A model generated the notes under the pieces. That model had not been told where the DNA came from. It did not search any database and saw only the letters and a list, made by a program, of their open reading frames with translations. Below, piece after piece: positions 28,095-41,449 of a stretch of 64,000 bases of DNA. The stretch lies in the NCBI RefSeq assembly GCF_937616625.2, contig NC_065575.1, forward strand, positions 25,605,001 through 25,669,000. Reading direction: 5' to 3'. Source of the DNA: Mercurialis annua. Taxonomy: Eukaryota; Streptophyta; Magnoliopsida; Malpighiales; Euphorbiaceae. Every line of letters starts with the position of its first letter. Positions within the stretch are counted from its first letter, which is position 1. Both the position numbers and the translations under genes were made by a program.

Positions 28095-31000
28095 ATGTCT
28101 TTGTAACGCGTCGTTTCGATTACCATGCTTATGCAGCGTCACAAGTCTCTCTAACGCGTCGTTCCGATTACCTAATCATGGTTAGGTTATATTACGCGAA
28201 GTGTGCGTTAAAATTTACGGTAGAGTTCACAAGTCACTTCAACGCGTCGTTCCGATTACCTAAGCATGGTTAGGTTATATTACGCGAAGTGTGCGTGAAA
28301 GTGACGCTAGATTAGTATGTTGCGTCTCAAGTCTCTTTAACGCGTTATTCCGATTAACTAAGAGCATGGTTTGGTTATATTACGCAAAGTGTGCGTGAAA
28401 AGTGATGGTAAATTAGTTTGTCGTGTCTCAAGTCTCTTTAACGCGTCGTTTCGATTACATAATCATGGTTAGGTTATATTACGCAAAGTGTGTGTCAAAA
28501 GTGACGCTAAATTAGTATGTCGCGTCTCAACTCTCTTTAACGCGTCGTTTCGGTTACCATGCTTATGTCGCGTCACAAGTCTCTCTAACGCGTCGTTCTA
28601 ATTACCTATGCATTGTTAGGTTATATGAAAAGTGACGCTAGTTTAGTATGTCGCGTCTCAAGTCTCTTTAACGCATCGTTTCGGTTACCATGCTTATGTC
28701 GCGGCACAAGTCTCTCTAACGCGTCATTCTGATTACACATGGTAAGGTTATATTACGCAAAGTGTGCGTGAAAAGTGACGCTAGATTAGTATGTCGCGTC
28801 TCAAGTCTCTTTAACGCGTCGTTCCAATTACCTAAGCATGGTTAGGTTAGGTTATGCAACCGTGCGTCAAAAGTAACGATAGATTAGTATGTTGCGTCTC
28901 AAGTCTCTTTAACTCGTCGTTCCGATTACCTAAGCATTGTTAGGTTATATTACGCAAAGTGTGCGTAAAAAGTGACGCTAGATTAGTATGTCGCGTCTTA
29001 ATTCTCTTTAACGCATCGTTTTGATTACTATGCTTATGCCGCGTCACAAGTCTCTTTAACACGTCGTTCCGAACACCTAAGCATGGTTAGGTTATATTAC
29101 ACAAAATGTACGTGAAAAGTGACGCTAGATTAGTATGTCGCATCTCACGTCTCTTTAACGCGTCCGTCCGATTACCTATGCATGGTTATATTAAATTCTC
29201 CGTGAAAAATGACGCTAGATAGTATGTCGCGTCTATAGTCTCTGTAAGGCGTCGTTCCATTACCATTCTTATGCCGCGTCACAAGTGTCTCTAACGCGTC
29301 GTTCCAATTACCTAAGCATGGTTAGTTTACATTGCTCAAATTGTGCGAGAAAAGCGCGTCTCAAGTCTTTTTGACGCGTCGTTCTGATTACCTAAGCGTA
29401 GTTAGGTTAAATTACGCAAAGAGTGCGTAAAAAGTGATGCTAGATTAGTAAGTCGTGTCTCAAGTCTCTTTAATGTGTCGTTCTGATTACTAAGCATGGT
29501 TAGGTTATATTAGGCAAATTGTGCATTAAAAGTGACAATAAATTAGTATGTCGTGTCTCAAGTCTTTTTAACACGTCGTTTCGATTACCTGAGCATGGTT
29601 AGGTTATATTATGGAAAGTGTGCATGAAAAGTGACGCTAGATTATTATGTGGCGTCTCAAGTCTCTTTAACGCGTTGTTCCGATTAACTAAGCATGGTTA
29701 GGTTATATTACGCAAAGTGTGCGTGAAAAGTGACGCTATATTAGTTTGTTACGTCTCAAGTCTCTTTAATGCGTCTTTTCGATTACCTATGCATGGTTAG
29801 GTTATGTTACACAAAATGTGCGTAAAAAGTGACGCTAGATTAGTATGTCGCGTCTCATCTCTCTTTAGCGCGTCTTTTCGATTACCATGCTTATGTCGCG
29901 TCACAAGTCTCTCTAACGCGTCGTTCCAATTACCTAATCATTGATAGGTTATATTACGCAAAATGTGCGTGAAAAGTGAAGCTAGATTAGTATGTCGCGT
30001 CTCAAGTCTCTTTAACGCGTCGTTTCAATTACCATGCTTATGTCGCGTCACAAGTCTCTCTAACAAGTCATTCCGATTACCTAAGCATGGTTAGGTTATA
30101 TTATGCAAAGTGTGCGTGAAAAGTGACGCTAGATTATTATGTTGCGTCACAAGTCTCTCTAACGTGTCGTTCCGATTACTTAAACATGGTTAGGTTATAT
30201 TACGCAAAGTGTGCGTGAAAAGTGACGCTAGATTAGTATGTCGCATCTAAAGTCTCTTTAAGGCATTGTTTCATTACCATTCTTTTTTCACGTCATAATT
30301 CTCTCTAACGCATCGTTCCAATTACCTAAGCATGGTTAGTTTATATTACGCAAATTGTGCGTGAAAGGTGAAATAGATTAGTATGTCACGTCTGAAGTCT
30401 TTTTGACGCGTAGTTCCGATTACCTAAGCATGGTTATTTTATATTACGCATAGTGTGCGTTAAAAGTTACAATAGATTAGTACGCCGCGTCGTTTTGATT
30501 ACCTAATCATGGTTAGGTATATTGCGCAAAGTGTGCATGAAAAGTGACGCTAGATTAGGATGTCGAGTCTCAAGTCTTTTTGGCGCATAGTTTCGATTAC
30601 CTAAGCATGGTTAGGTTAAATTTCGCAAAGAGTGCGGAAAAAGTGATGCTAGATTGGTATGTTGTGTCTCAAGTCTTTTTAACGCGTCGTTCTGATAATA
30701 TAAGCATGGTTAGTTAATATTACGCAAAGTGTGCGTTAAAAGTGACAATTAATTAGTATGTCGCATCTCATGTCTCTTTAACGCGTCGTTTCGATTACCT
30801 AAGCATGGCTGGCTATATTACGCAAAGTGTGCATGAAAAGTGACGCTAGATTAGTATGTCGTGTCTCAACTATCTTTTACCCGTTGTTTCGAATACAATG
30901 CTTATGTCGCGTCACAAGTCTCTCTAACGCGTCGTCCCGATTACCTAAGCATGGTTTGGTTATATTACGCAAAGTGTGCGTTAAAAGTGACGCTAGATTA

Positions 31001-32280
31001 CTACGTCGCGTCACAAGTTTCTTTAACGCGTCGTTCCGATTACCTAAGCGTGGTTAGGTTATATTACGCAAAGTGTGCGTGAAACGTGACTCTAGATTAG
31101 TATGTCGCGTCTCAAGTCTCTTTAATGCGTCATTTCGATTATCATGCTTAAGTCGCATCACAAGTCTATCTAACGAGTCGTTCCGATTACCTAAGCATGG
31201 TTAATTTATATTATGGAAAGTGCGCGTTAAAAGTGAAGCTAAATTACTATGTCGCCTCACAAGTATCTTTAACGCATCTTTTCGATTACCTAACCATGGT
31301 TAGGTTATATTACGCAAAGTGTGCGTGAAAAGTGAAGCTAGATTTGTATGTCGCGTCTCAAGTCTTTGTAACGCGTCGTTTCGATTACCATGCTTATGTC
31401 GCGTCGCAATTCTCTCTATCGCGTCGTTCTGATTACCTAATCATGGTTAGGTTATATTACGCAAAGTGTGCGTAAAAAGTGACAGTAGATTACTATGCCG
31501 CGTCTCTAGTATCTTTAACGCGTCGTTTTGATAACCATGCTTATGTCGCGTCACAAGTCTCTCTTACGTGTCGTTTCGATTACCTAAGCATGGTTAGGTT
31601 ATATTACGCAAAGTGTGCGTAAAAAGTGACGGTAGATTACTATGTCACGTATCTAGTCTCTTTAACGCGTTGTTTTGATTACTATGCTTATGTCGCGTCA
31701 CAAGTCTCTTTAACTCGTCGTTCCGAACACCTAAGCATGGTTTGGTTATATTACACAAAGTGTGCGTGACGCTAGATTAGTATGTCGTATCTCATGTCTC
31801 TTTAACGCGTCCGTCCGATTACTTATGCATGGTTAGATTAAATTACGCAAAGTATCCTTGACAAATGACGCTAGATTAGTTTGTCGCATCTAAAGTCTCT
31901 TTAAGGCGTCGTTTCATTACCATTCTTATGTCGCGTCACAAGTCTCTCTAACGCATCATTCCAATCACCTAAGAAGCATGGTTAGTTTTCATTACTCAAT
32001 ATGTGCGAGAAAAGTCAAATAGATTAGTATGTCGCGTCTCAAGTATTTTTGACGCGTCGTTCTGATTACCTAAGCATGGTGATTAGTATGTCATGTCTCA
32101 AGTCTTTTTCATGCTTCGTTCCGATTAATTATGCATGCTTAGGTTATATTACGCAAAGTGTGCGTTAAAAGTAACAATAGATTAGTATGTCGCGTCTCAA
32201 GTCTTTTTAACGCGTCGTTTCCATTACCTAAGCATGGTTAGGTTATATTACGCAAAGTGTGCGTGAAAAGTGACGCTAGA

Positions 32281-35200
32281 TTAGTATGTTGCGTCTCAAG
32301 TCTCTTTAACGCGTTGTTCCAATTAATTAAGCATGGTTAGGTTATATTACGCAAAGTGTGCGTGAAAAGTGACGCTAGATTGGTTTGTCGCGTCCCAAGT
32401 CTCTTTAAGGTATCATTTCGATTACTTATGCATGGTTAGGTTATATTACACAAAGTGTGCGTGAAAAGTGACGCTAGATTAGTATGTCGCGTCTCATCTC
32501 TCTTCAACGTGTCGTTTCGATTACCATGCTCATCTTGCGTCACAAGTCTCTCTAACGCGTCATTCCAATTACCTAAGCATTGATAGGTTATATTACGCAA
32601 AATGTGTTTGAAAAGTGAAGCTAGATTAGTATGTCGCGTCTCAAGTCTCTGTGACGCGTCGTTTCAATTACCATGCTTAGTCACAAGACTCTCTAACGCG
32701 TCGTTCCGATTACCTAAGCATGGTTTGGTTTTATTATGCAAAGTGTGCGTGAAAAGTGACGCTAGATTAGTATGTCGCATCTCAAGTCTCACAACGTGTT
32801 GTTCCGATTAACTAAATATGGATAGGTTATATTACACAAAATGTGCGTGAAAAGTGACTCTAGATTAGTATGTCGCATCTCAAGTCTCTTTGACGCGTCC
32901 TTTTGATTACCTAAGCATTGTTAGGTTATATTATGGAAAGTGTGCGTGAAAAGTGACGCTAGATTAGTACGTCGCATCTTAAGTCTCTTTAGCGCGTCGC
33001 TCCCATTACAATGCTTATGTCGCACCACAAGTCTCTCTAACGCGTCATTCCAATTATCTAAGCATTGTTAGTTTATATTACGCAAAGTGTGCGTGAAAAT
33101 TGACAGTAGATTAGTCTGTCACGTCTCAAGTCTATTTGACCCGTTGTTCCGATTACCTAAGCATGGTTAGGTTATATTACACGCAAAGAGTGCGCAAAAA
33201 GTGATTCTAAATTCGTATGACGTGTCGCGTCACATGTCTCTCTAACGCGTCGTTCCATTTACCTAAGCATTGTTAGGTTATATTACGCAAGATGTGCTTG
33301 AAAAGTGACGCTAGATTAGTATGTCGCGTCTCAAGTCTCTTTAACGCATCGTTTCGATTACCATGCTTATGTCGTGCCACAAGTCTCTCCAACGCATCGT
33401 TCTGATTACCTTGGTATGGTTAGGTTATATTACGCAAAGTGTGTGTGAAAGTGACGCTAGATTAGTACGACGCGTCTCAAGTCTCTTTAACGCGTCGTTC
33501 CAATTACATAAGCACGGTTAGGTTACGTTACGCAAAGCTTGCGTAAGAAGTGACGATAGATTAGTATGTCGCGTCTCAAATCTCTTTAACTCGTCGTTCC
33601 GATTACGTAAGCATCATTAGGTTATATTACGCAAAGTGTGCGTAAAAAGTGAAAATAGATTACTATGTCGCTTCTCAAGTCTCTTTAACGCGTCGTTTTG
33701 ATTACCATGCTTATGTCGTGTCTCAAGTCTTTTTAAAGCGTCGTTCCGATTACCTAAGCATGGTTAGGTTATATTACGCAAAGTATGCGTTAAAACTGAT
33801 AATTGATTAATATGTCGCGTCTCATGTCTCTTTAACGCGTCGTTTCGATTACCTATGCATGGTTAGGTATATTACGCAAAGTGTGGGTGAAAAGTGACGC
33901 TAGATTAGTAATATGTCGAGTCTCAAGTGTCTTTAACATGTTTGTTTCGAATACCATGCTTATGTCGCGTCACAAGTCTCTCTAACGCATCGTCCCAATT
34001 ACCTAAGCATGGTTTGGTTATATTACGCAAAGTGTGTGTTAAAAGTGACGCTAGATTACTATGTCATGTAAGAAGTTTCTTTAACGCGTCGTTCTGATTA
34101 CCTAAGCGTGGTTAGGTTATATTACGCAAAGTGTGCGAGAAAAGTGACAGTAGATTAGTATGTCGTGTCTCAAGTGTCTTTAACGCGTCGTTCCAATTAC
34201 CATGCTTATGTCGCGTCACAAGCCTCACTAACACGTCGTTCCGTTTACCTAAGCATGCTTAGGTTATATTATGCAAAGTGTGCGTGAAAAGTGACGTTAG
34301 ATTAGTATGTAGCGTCTCAATTCTCTCTAAAGCGTCGTTCTTATTACCTAAGCATGGTTCGGTTATATTACGCTAAGTGTGCGTGAAAAGTCACGCTAGA
34401 TTAGTATGTCGCATCTCAAGTATCTTTAAGGCATCGTTTCATCAGCATTCTTATTTCGCGTCACAAGTATGTCTAACGCATCGTTCCAATTACGTAAGCA
34501 TGGTTAGTTTATATTACGCAAATTGTGCGTGAAAAGTGAAATAGATAGGTATGTCGCGTCTCAAGTCTTTTTGACGAGTAGTTCCGATTACCTAAGTATG
34601 GTTAGGTTAAATTACGCCAAGACTGCGGAAAAAGTGATGCTAGATTGGTATGTTGTGTCTCAAGTCTTTTTAACGCGTCGTTTCGATTACCTAAGCATGG
34701 TTAGGTATATTACGCAAAGTGTGCGTGAAAAGTGACGCTAGATTAGTAGTATCTCGTGTCTCAAGTGTCTTTAACCTGTTTGTTTTGAAAACCATGCTTA
34801 TGTCGAGTCACAAGTCTCTCTAACGCGTCGTCTCGATTACCTAAGCATTGTCGCGTCACAAGTCTCTCTAACACGTCGTCTCGATTACCTAAGCATGGGT
34901 TTGTTATATTACGCAAAGTGTGCGTTAAAAGTGACGCTAGATTACTATGTCATGTCAGAAGTTTCTTTAACGCGTCGTTCTGATTATCTAAGCGTGGTTA
35001 GGTTATATTACGCAAAGTGAGCGTGAATCGTGACCCTAGATTAGTATGTCGCGTCTCAAGTCTCTTTAACGCGTCGTTTCGATTACCATGCTTAAGTCGC
35101 ATCACAAGTCTCTTTAACGCGTCGTTCCGATTACCTAAGCATGGTTAGTTTATATTATGGAAAGTCTGCGTTAAAAGTCAAGCTAGATTACTATGTCGCG

Positions 35201-35877
35201 ACACAACTCTCTTTAACCCATCGTGCCGATTACCTAAGCATGGTTAGGTTATATTACGCAAAGTGTGCGTGAAAAGTGTTGCTAGATTAGTATGTCGCGT
35301 CTCAAGTCTCAGTAACGCGTCATTTCGATTACCATGCTTATGTCGTGTCACAAGTCTCTCTAACGCGTCGTTCCGATTGCCTAATTATTGTTAGGTTATA
35401 TTACGCAAATCGTGTGTTAAAATTTACGGTAGAGTACTATGTCGCGTCATAAGTATCTAAAACGCGTCGTTCCGATTACCTAAGCATGGTTAGGTTATAT
35501 TACGCAAAGTGTGCGTTAAAAGTGGCGCTAGATTAGTATGTTGCGTCTCAAGTCTCTTTAACGCGTTGTTCCGATTAACTAAGCTTGGTTAGGGTATATT
35601 ACGCAAAGTGTGCATTAAAATTGACGTTAGATTAGTATGTCGCGTCTCAACTCTCTTTAACGCGTCGTTTCGATTACCATGCTTATGTCGCGTCACAAGT
35701 CTCTCAAACGCGTCGTTTCGATTACCTAAGCATGGTTAGGTTATATTATGCAAAGTGTGCGTGAAAAGTGACGCTAGATTAGTATGTCGCGTCTCAAGTC
35801 TCATCAACCTGTTGTTCCGATTAACTAAGCATGGTTAGGTTATATTACGCAAAGTGTGCGTGAAAAGTGACGCTAGA
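32281..35877 (-). repeat. 3.6-kb tandem duplication, copy 1
   Basis: Aligns with 35,878-39,474 at an offset of 3,596-3,597 bp. Shared landmarks include the short unit TTACCATGCTTAGTCACAAG (near 32,670 and 36,267), the doubled CTAAGCATTGTCGCGTCAC (near 34,850), and GACCCTAGATTAG. Two peptide-length open frames in each copy are almost identical, which reflects near-identity of the DNA, not coding. Confidence 0.9.
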
Positions 35878-38800
35878 TTAGTATGTTGCGTCTCAAGTCT
35901 CTTTAACGCGTTGTTCCGATTTAATAAGCATGGTTAGGTTATATTACGCAAAGTGTGCGTGAAAAGTGACGCTAGATTGGTTTGTCACGTCCCAAGTCTC
36001 TTTAAGGTATCGTTTCGATTACTTATGCATGGTTAGGTTATATTACACAAAGTGTGCGTGAAAAGTGACGCTAGATTAGTATGTCGCGTCTCATCTCTCT
36101 TCAACGTGTCGTTTCGATTACCATGCTTATGTAGCGTCACAAGTCTCTCTAACGCGTCATTCCAATTACCTAAGCATTGATAGGTTATATTACGCAAAAT
36201 GTGTTTGAAAAGTGAAGCTAGATTAGTATGTCGCGTCTCAAGTCTCTGTGACGCGTCGTTTCAATTACCATGCTTAGTCACAAGACTCTCTAACGCGTCG
36301 TTCCGATTACCTAAGCATGGTTTGGTTTTATTATGCAAAGTGTGCGTGAAAAGTGACGCTAGATTAGTATGTCGCAGCTCAAGTCTCACAACGTGTTGTT
36401 CCGATTAACTAAATATGGATAGGTTATATTACACAAAATGTGCGTGAAAAGTGACTCTAGATTAGTATGTCGCATCTCAAGTCTCTTTGACGCGTCCTTT
36501 TGATTACCTAAGCATTGTTAGGTTATATTATGGAAAGTGTGCGTGAAAGTGACGCTAGATTAGTACGTCGCATCTTAAGTCTCTTTAGCGCGTCGCTCCC
36601 ATTACCATGCTTATGTCGCGCCACAAGTCTCTCTAACGCGTCATTCCAATTATCTAAGCATTGTTAGTTTATATTACGCAAAGTGTGCGTGAAAATTGAC
36701 AGTAGATTAGTCTGTCACGTCTCAAGTCTATTTGACCCGTCGTTCCGATTACCTAAGCATGGTTAGGTTATATTACACGCAAAGAGTGCGTAAAAAGTGA
36801 TTCTAAATTCGTATGACGTGTCGCGTCACATGTCTCTCTAACGCGTCGTTCCATTTACCTAAGCATTGTTAGGTTATATTACGCAAGATGTGCTTGAAAA
36901 GTGACGCTAGACTAGTATGTCGCGTCTCAAGTCTCTATAACGCATCGTTTCGATTACCATGCTTATGTCGTGCCACAAGTCTCTCCAACGCATCGTTCTG
37001 ATTACCTTGGTATGGTTAGGTTATATTACGCAAAGTGTGTGTGAAAGTGACGCTAGATTAGTACGACGCGTCTCAAGTCTCTTTAACGCGTCGTTCCAAT
37101 TACATAAGCACGGTTAGGTTACGTTACGCAAAGCTTGCGTAAGAAGTGACGATAGATTAGTATGTCGCGTCTCAAATCTCTTTAACTCGTCGTTCCGATT
37201 ACGTAAGCATCATTAGGTTATATTACGCAAAGTGTGCGTAAAAAGTGAAAATAGATTACTATGTCGCTTCTCAAGTCTCTTTAACGCGTCATTTTGATTA
37301 CCATGCTTATGTCGTGTCTCAAGTCTTTTTAAAGCGTCGTTCCGATTACCTAAGCATGGTTAGGTTATATTACGCAAAGTATGCGTTAAAACTGATAATT
37401 GATTAATATGTCGCGTCTCATGTCTCTTTAACGCGTCGTTTCGATTACCTATGCATGGTTAGGTATATTACGCAAAGTGTGGGTGGAAAGTGACGCTAGA
37501 TTAGTAATATGTCCCGTCTCAAGTGTCTTTAACCTGTTTGTTTCGAATACCATGCTTATGTCGCGTCACAAGTCTCTCTAACGCATCGTCCCAATTACCT
37601 AAGCATGGTTTGGTTATATTACGCAAAGTGTGTGTTAAAAGTGACGCTAGATTACTATGTCATGTAAGAAGTTTCTTTAACGCGTCGTTCTGATTACCTA
37701 AGCGTGGTTAGGTTATATTACGCAAAGTGTGCGAGAAAAGTGACAGTAGATTAGTATGTCGTGTCTCAAGTGTCTTTAACGCGTCGTTCCAATTACCATG
37801 CTTATGTCGCGTCACAAGCCTCACTAACACGTCGTTCCGTTTACCTAAGCATGCTTAGGTTATATTATGCAAAGTGTGCGTGAAAAGTGACGTTAGATTA
37901 GTATGTAGCGTCTCAATTCTCTCTAAAGCGTCGTTCTTATTACCTAAGCATGGTTCGGTTATATTACGCTAAGTGTGCGTGAAAAGTCACGCTAGATTAG
38001 TATGTCGCATCTCAAGTATCTTTAAGGCATCGTTTCATCAGCATTCTTATTTCGCGTCACAAGTATGTCTAACGCATCGTTCCAATTACGTAAGCATGGT
38101 TAGTTTATATTACGCAAATTGTGCGTGAAAAGTGAAATAGATAGGTATGTCGCGTCTCAAGTCTTTTTGACGAGTAGTTCCGATTACCTAAGTATGGTTA
38201 GGTTAAATTACGCCAAGAGTGCGGAAAAAGTGATGCTAGATTGGTATGTTGTGTCTCAAGTCTATTTAACGCGTCGTTTCGATTACCTAAGCATGGTTAG
38301 GTATATTACGCAAAGTGTGCGTGAAAAGTGACGCTAGATTAGTAGTATCTCGTGTCTCAAGTGTCTTTAACCTATTTGTTTTGAAAACCATGCTTATGTC
38401 GCGTCACAAGTCTCTCTAATGCGTCGTCTCGATTACCTAAGCATTGTCGCGTCACAAGTCTCTCTAACGCGTCGTCTCGATTACCTATGCATGGGTTTGT
38501 TATATTACGCAAAGTGTGCGTTAAAAGTGACGCTAGATTACTATGTCATGTCAGAAGTTTCTTTAACGCGTCGTTCTGATTATCTAAGCGTGGTTAGGTT
38601 ATATTACGCAAAGTGAGCGTGAATCGTGACCCTAGATTAGTATGTCGCGTCTCAAGTCTCTTTAACGCGTCGTTTCGATTACCATGCTTAAGTCGCATCA
38701 CAAGTCTCTTTAACGCGTCGTTCCGATTACCTAAGCATGGTTAGTTTATATTATGGAAAGTCTGCGTTAAAAGTCAAGCTAGATTACTATGTCGCGTCTC

Positions 38801-39474
38801 AAGTCTCAGTAACGCGTCATTTCGATTACCATGCTTAAGTCGCATCACAACTCTCTTTAACCCATCGTGCCGATTACCTAAGCATGGTTAGATTAGATTA
38901 CGCAAAGTGTGCGTGAAAAGTGACGCTAGATTTGTATGTCGCGTCTCAAGTCTCAGTAACGCGTCATTTCGATTACCATGCTTATGTCGTGTCACAAGTC
39001 TCTCTAACGCGTCGTTCCGATTGCCTAATTATTGTTAGGTTATATTACGCAAATCGTGTGTTAAAATTTACGGTAGAGTACTATGTCGCAGTCATAAGTC
39101 ACTTCAACGCGTCGTTCCGATTACCTAAGCATGGTTAGGTTATATTACGCAAAGTGTGCGTTAAAAGTGGCGCTAGATTAGTATGTTGCATCTCAAGTCT
39201 CTTTAACGCGTTGTTCCGATTAACTAAGCTTGGTTAGGGTATATTACGCAAAGTGTGCATGAAAATTGACGTTAGATTAGTATGTCGCGTCTCAACTCTC
39301 TTTAACGCGTCGTTTCGATTACCATGCTTATGTCGCGTCACAAGTCTCTCAAACGCGTCGTTTCGATTACCTAAGCATGGTTAGGTTATATTATGCAAAG
39401 TGTGCGTGATAAGTGACGCTAGATTAGTATGTCGCGTCTCCAGTCTCATCAACCTGTTGTTCCGATTAACTAAG
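35878..39474 (-). repeat. 3.6-kb tandem duplication, copy 2
   Basis: Adjacent second copy. It differs from copy 1 by sparse substitutions and a local rearrangement near 38,781-38,940, where a segment ending in TCTCAGTAACGCGTC occurs twice. Both copies start at the ATTAGTATGTTGCGTC unit and end in the TCATCAACCTGTTGTTCCG variant, as expected of unequal exchange between misaligned arrays. Confidence 0.9.
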
Positions 39475-39969
39475 TATGGATAGGTTAGTTTACGCAAAAT
39501 ATGCGTGAAAAGTGACTCTATATTAGTATGTCGCGTCTCCAGTCTCATCAACGTGTTGTTCCGATTAATAAGTATGGATAGGTTATATTACGCAAACTGT
39601 GCGTGAAAAGTGACGCAAGATTAGTACGTCGCTTCTCAAGTCTCTTTAACACGTCGTTCAAATTACCTAAGCATGGATAGATTATATATTACACGCAAAG
39701 AGTGCGTAAAAAGTGATGCTAGATTTGTTAGACGTGTCTCAAGTTTCTTTAACGCGTCGTTCCTATTACCTAAGCATGGTTAGGTCATATTAACGCAAAG
39801 TGTGTGTTAATAGTGACAATAGATTAGTATGTCGCGTTTGAAGTCTTTTTAAGGCGTCGTTCCGATTACCTAAGCATGGTTAGGTTATATTACGCAAAGT
39901 GTGCGTGAAAAGAGAAGGTAGATTAGTATGTCGCGTCTCCAGTCTCTTTAACGCGTCGTTTCGATAACC

Positions 39970-39974
39970 ATGCT
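39970..39974. repeat. Target-site duplication, left (ATGCT)
   Basis: ATGCT directly precedes the TG of the solo LTR and is repeated directly after its CA. Joining the flanks restores an ordinary satellite CCATGCTTATATCGCG stretch, so the inserted element is precisely delimited. Confidence 0.95.
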
Positions 39975-40382
39975 TGTCACGACCAAATCTCAGGGCCGAG
40001 ACCGGCGCTAGGGAATGGGAGTGGTTGCTCCGAAACCCGTAGCAAGCCTAAAATCGTAAAATAATTTTTCGCGAAACGTAAACGTTATGCATGACATACA
40101 TAAATACATGTCATGCAGAAGCACACATGCCAGGCATACATTTCCTCTGCAGTCTCAAATAATAAAACGCAGCTAGCGTAAAACATTTAAAAACTTTAAA
40201 ACATTAAAGTTATATTTACAGAGAACTATATATTACAGGCTGACTTGCAAAACACTTATCTACTGCAGCTCTAAGAGTAAAGTACTGTTTCTTTACATAC
40301 TAAAAAATACAGACTTTTGGAAGTAGGATAGAAGTCCGTTGCTTCAAAGCGTCTTTATCCTGAAAGGAAATCTGTGAGGGGT

Positions 40383-40402
40383 CAGTATATTGGGATATAC
40401 TG
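40383..40402. other. Perfect 8-bp stem-loop inside the solo LTR
   Basis: CAGTATAT and ATATACTG are exact reverse complements separated by TGGG. It lies about 410 bp from the left LTR end. It could be an RNA stem in the element's transcript; no function can be assigned. Confidence 0.6.
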
Positions 40403-41360
40403 AGTGAGTTCATACATTTACTAATAAGTATTCAAATAAAACATAAAACCGAAATCAATCATATGCAGCCAAGTACAGGATCCGATTGAAACCCTAATCC
40501 TCGAACATGCTAAACGTATGTACTCAGAGGAAAACTTATCCAATAGTCCGACCCGGGAGTATTCACACTCTACCACGTCAGTCGCGACAATTCTCTTAAT
40601 TTCAGTGGTGGGTCCAACCCACTGGATACGGGGCTCAGGTTACACTGTAACCGAGTTCACTCTCGTATCACGTTCATATATCTGACTTCGAAATTCGTAT
40701 TCTTCGTATTACAGCTGTATCAAATCAAAACTGGTGATCACACAGTCCTATTGCCGCTCAATAGGTAGCACGTTCCATCGGATCAATACTGGTTTCAAAT
40801 CAAGCATATGTGCAATTCATCTAAAGATTTAGCATATAGATCATGCAATTCAAACAGAAAGCAATATAAAATAATTGCTTGAATAAATACTTTAAAAGCA
40901 AATCGTATAAACTCACAGAAAACGCTTATCCAAAAATGCGTCGGGGCTTAGAAACGTCAAGCTTCCCGAGCTCCTGGTCCAGCTGCTTCTTGCCTCGTTG
41001 GATCTAAAACAATTCAAAACATTTGACTCACATCAGAATCTTATTCTAAGATTGACTCTAGACTCGAGACACGACAAGACACAAAACATAAGCCGTCGTG
41101 TTTCAAACGTAATCTTTTCCGATAAACGAATCATTCTTCTCTCGTTTCTTAATACTTCTCAATTCAATTCTCAATAGAGAATATAGGTTTTCTTAATGTA
41201 ACCAATTGATATCCATAAACTATCTCATTCCAATCAACTAGTCATAATTTACTCGTTTTACGTCCGAATCTCGCATTTTCGGAGTCCGGGAGTCGATATC
41301 GGGATGGGGAATCGTCAAATTAGGTTTTTAGGGTCATTCCCCTTCAAAGGAGGGGTGGTT

Positions 41361-41449
41361 CACGTCGTGCACCCCCTAGTGCACGTCGTGCACCTTGGGT
41401 GCACGTCGTGCCCCTGCACGTCGTGCAATGATGTTGCGCACGTCGTGCC
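41361..41449. repeat. Five short CACGTCGTGC repeats in the solo LTR
   Basis: The decamer CACGTCGTGC, usually preceded by G and followed by A or C, occurs five times at irregular spacing within about 90 bp. Each copy is nearly palindromic (GCACGTCGTGC), GC-rich and CpG-rich, unlike the AT-rich surroundings. It could be a protein-binding cluster or low-complexity expansion in the LTR. Confidence 0.75.

Larger units (their letters stand above)
28095..39974 (-). repeat. Satellite array, reverse orientation (block R1)
   Basis: The same 99/147-bp family in the opposite orientation: on the + strand it reads CCTAAGCATGGTTAGG, GTGACGCTAGATTAG and TCTTTAACGCGTCG. Long units keep the same order of halves as in F blocks. 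It includes the 3.6-kb tandem duplication and ends at the solo LTR. No gene is seen: the consensus reading frame meets TAG in GGTTAGG once per unit. Confidence 0.96.
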
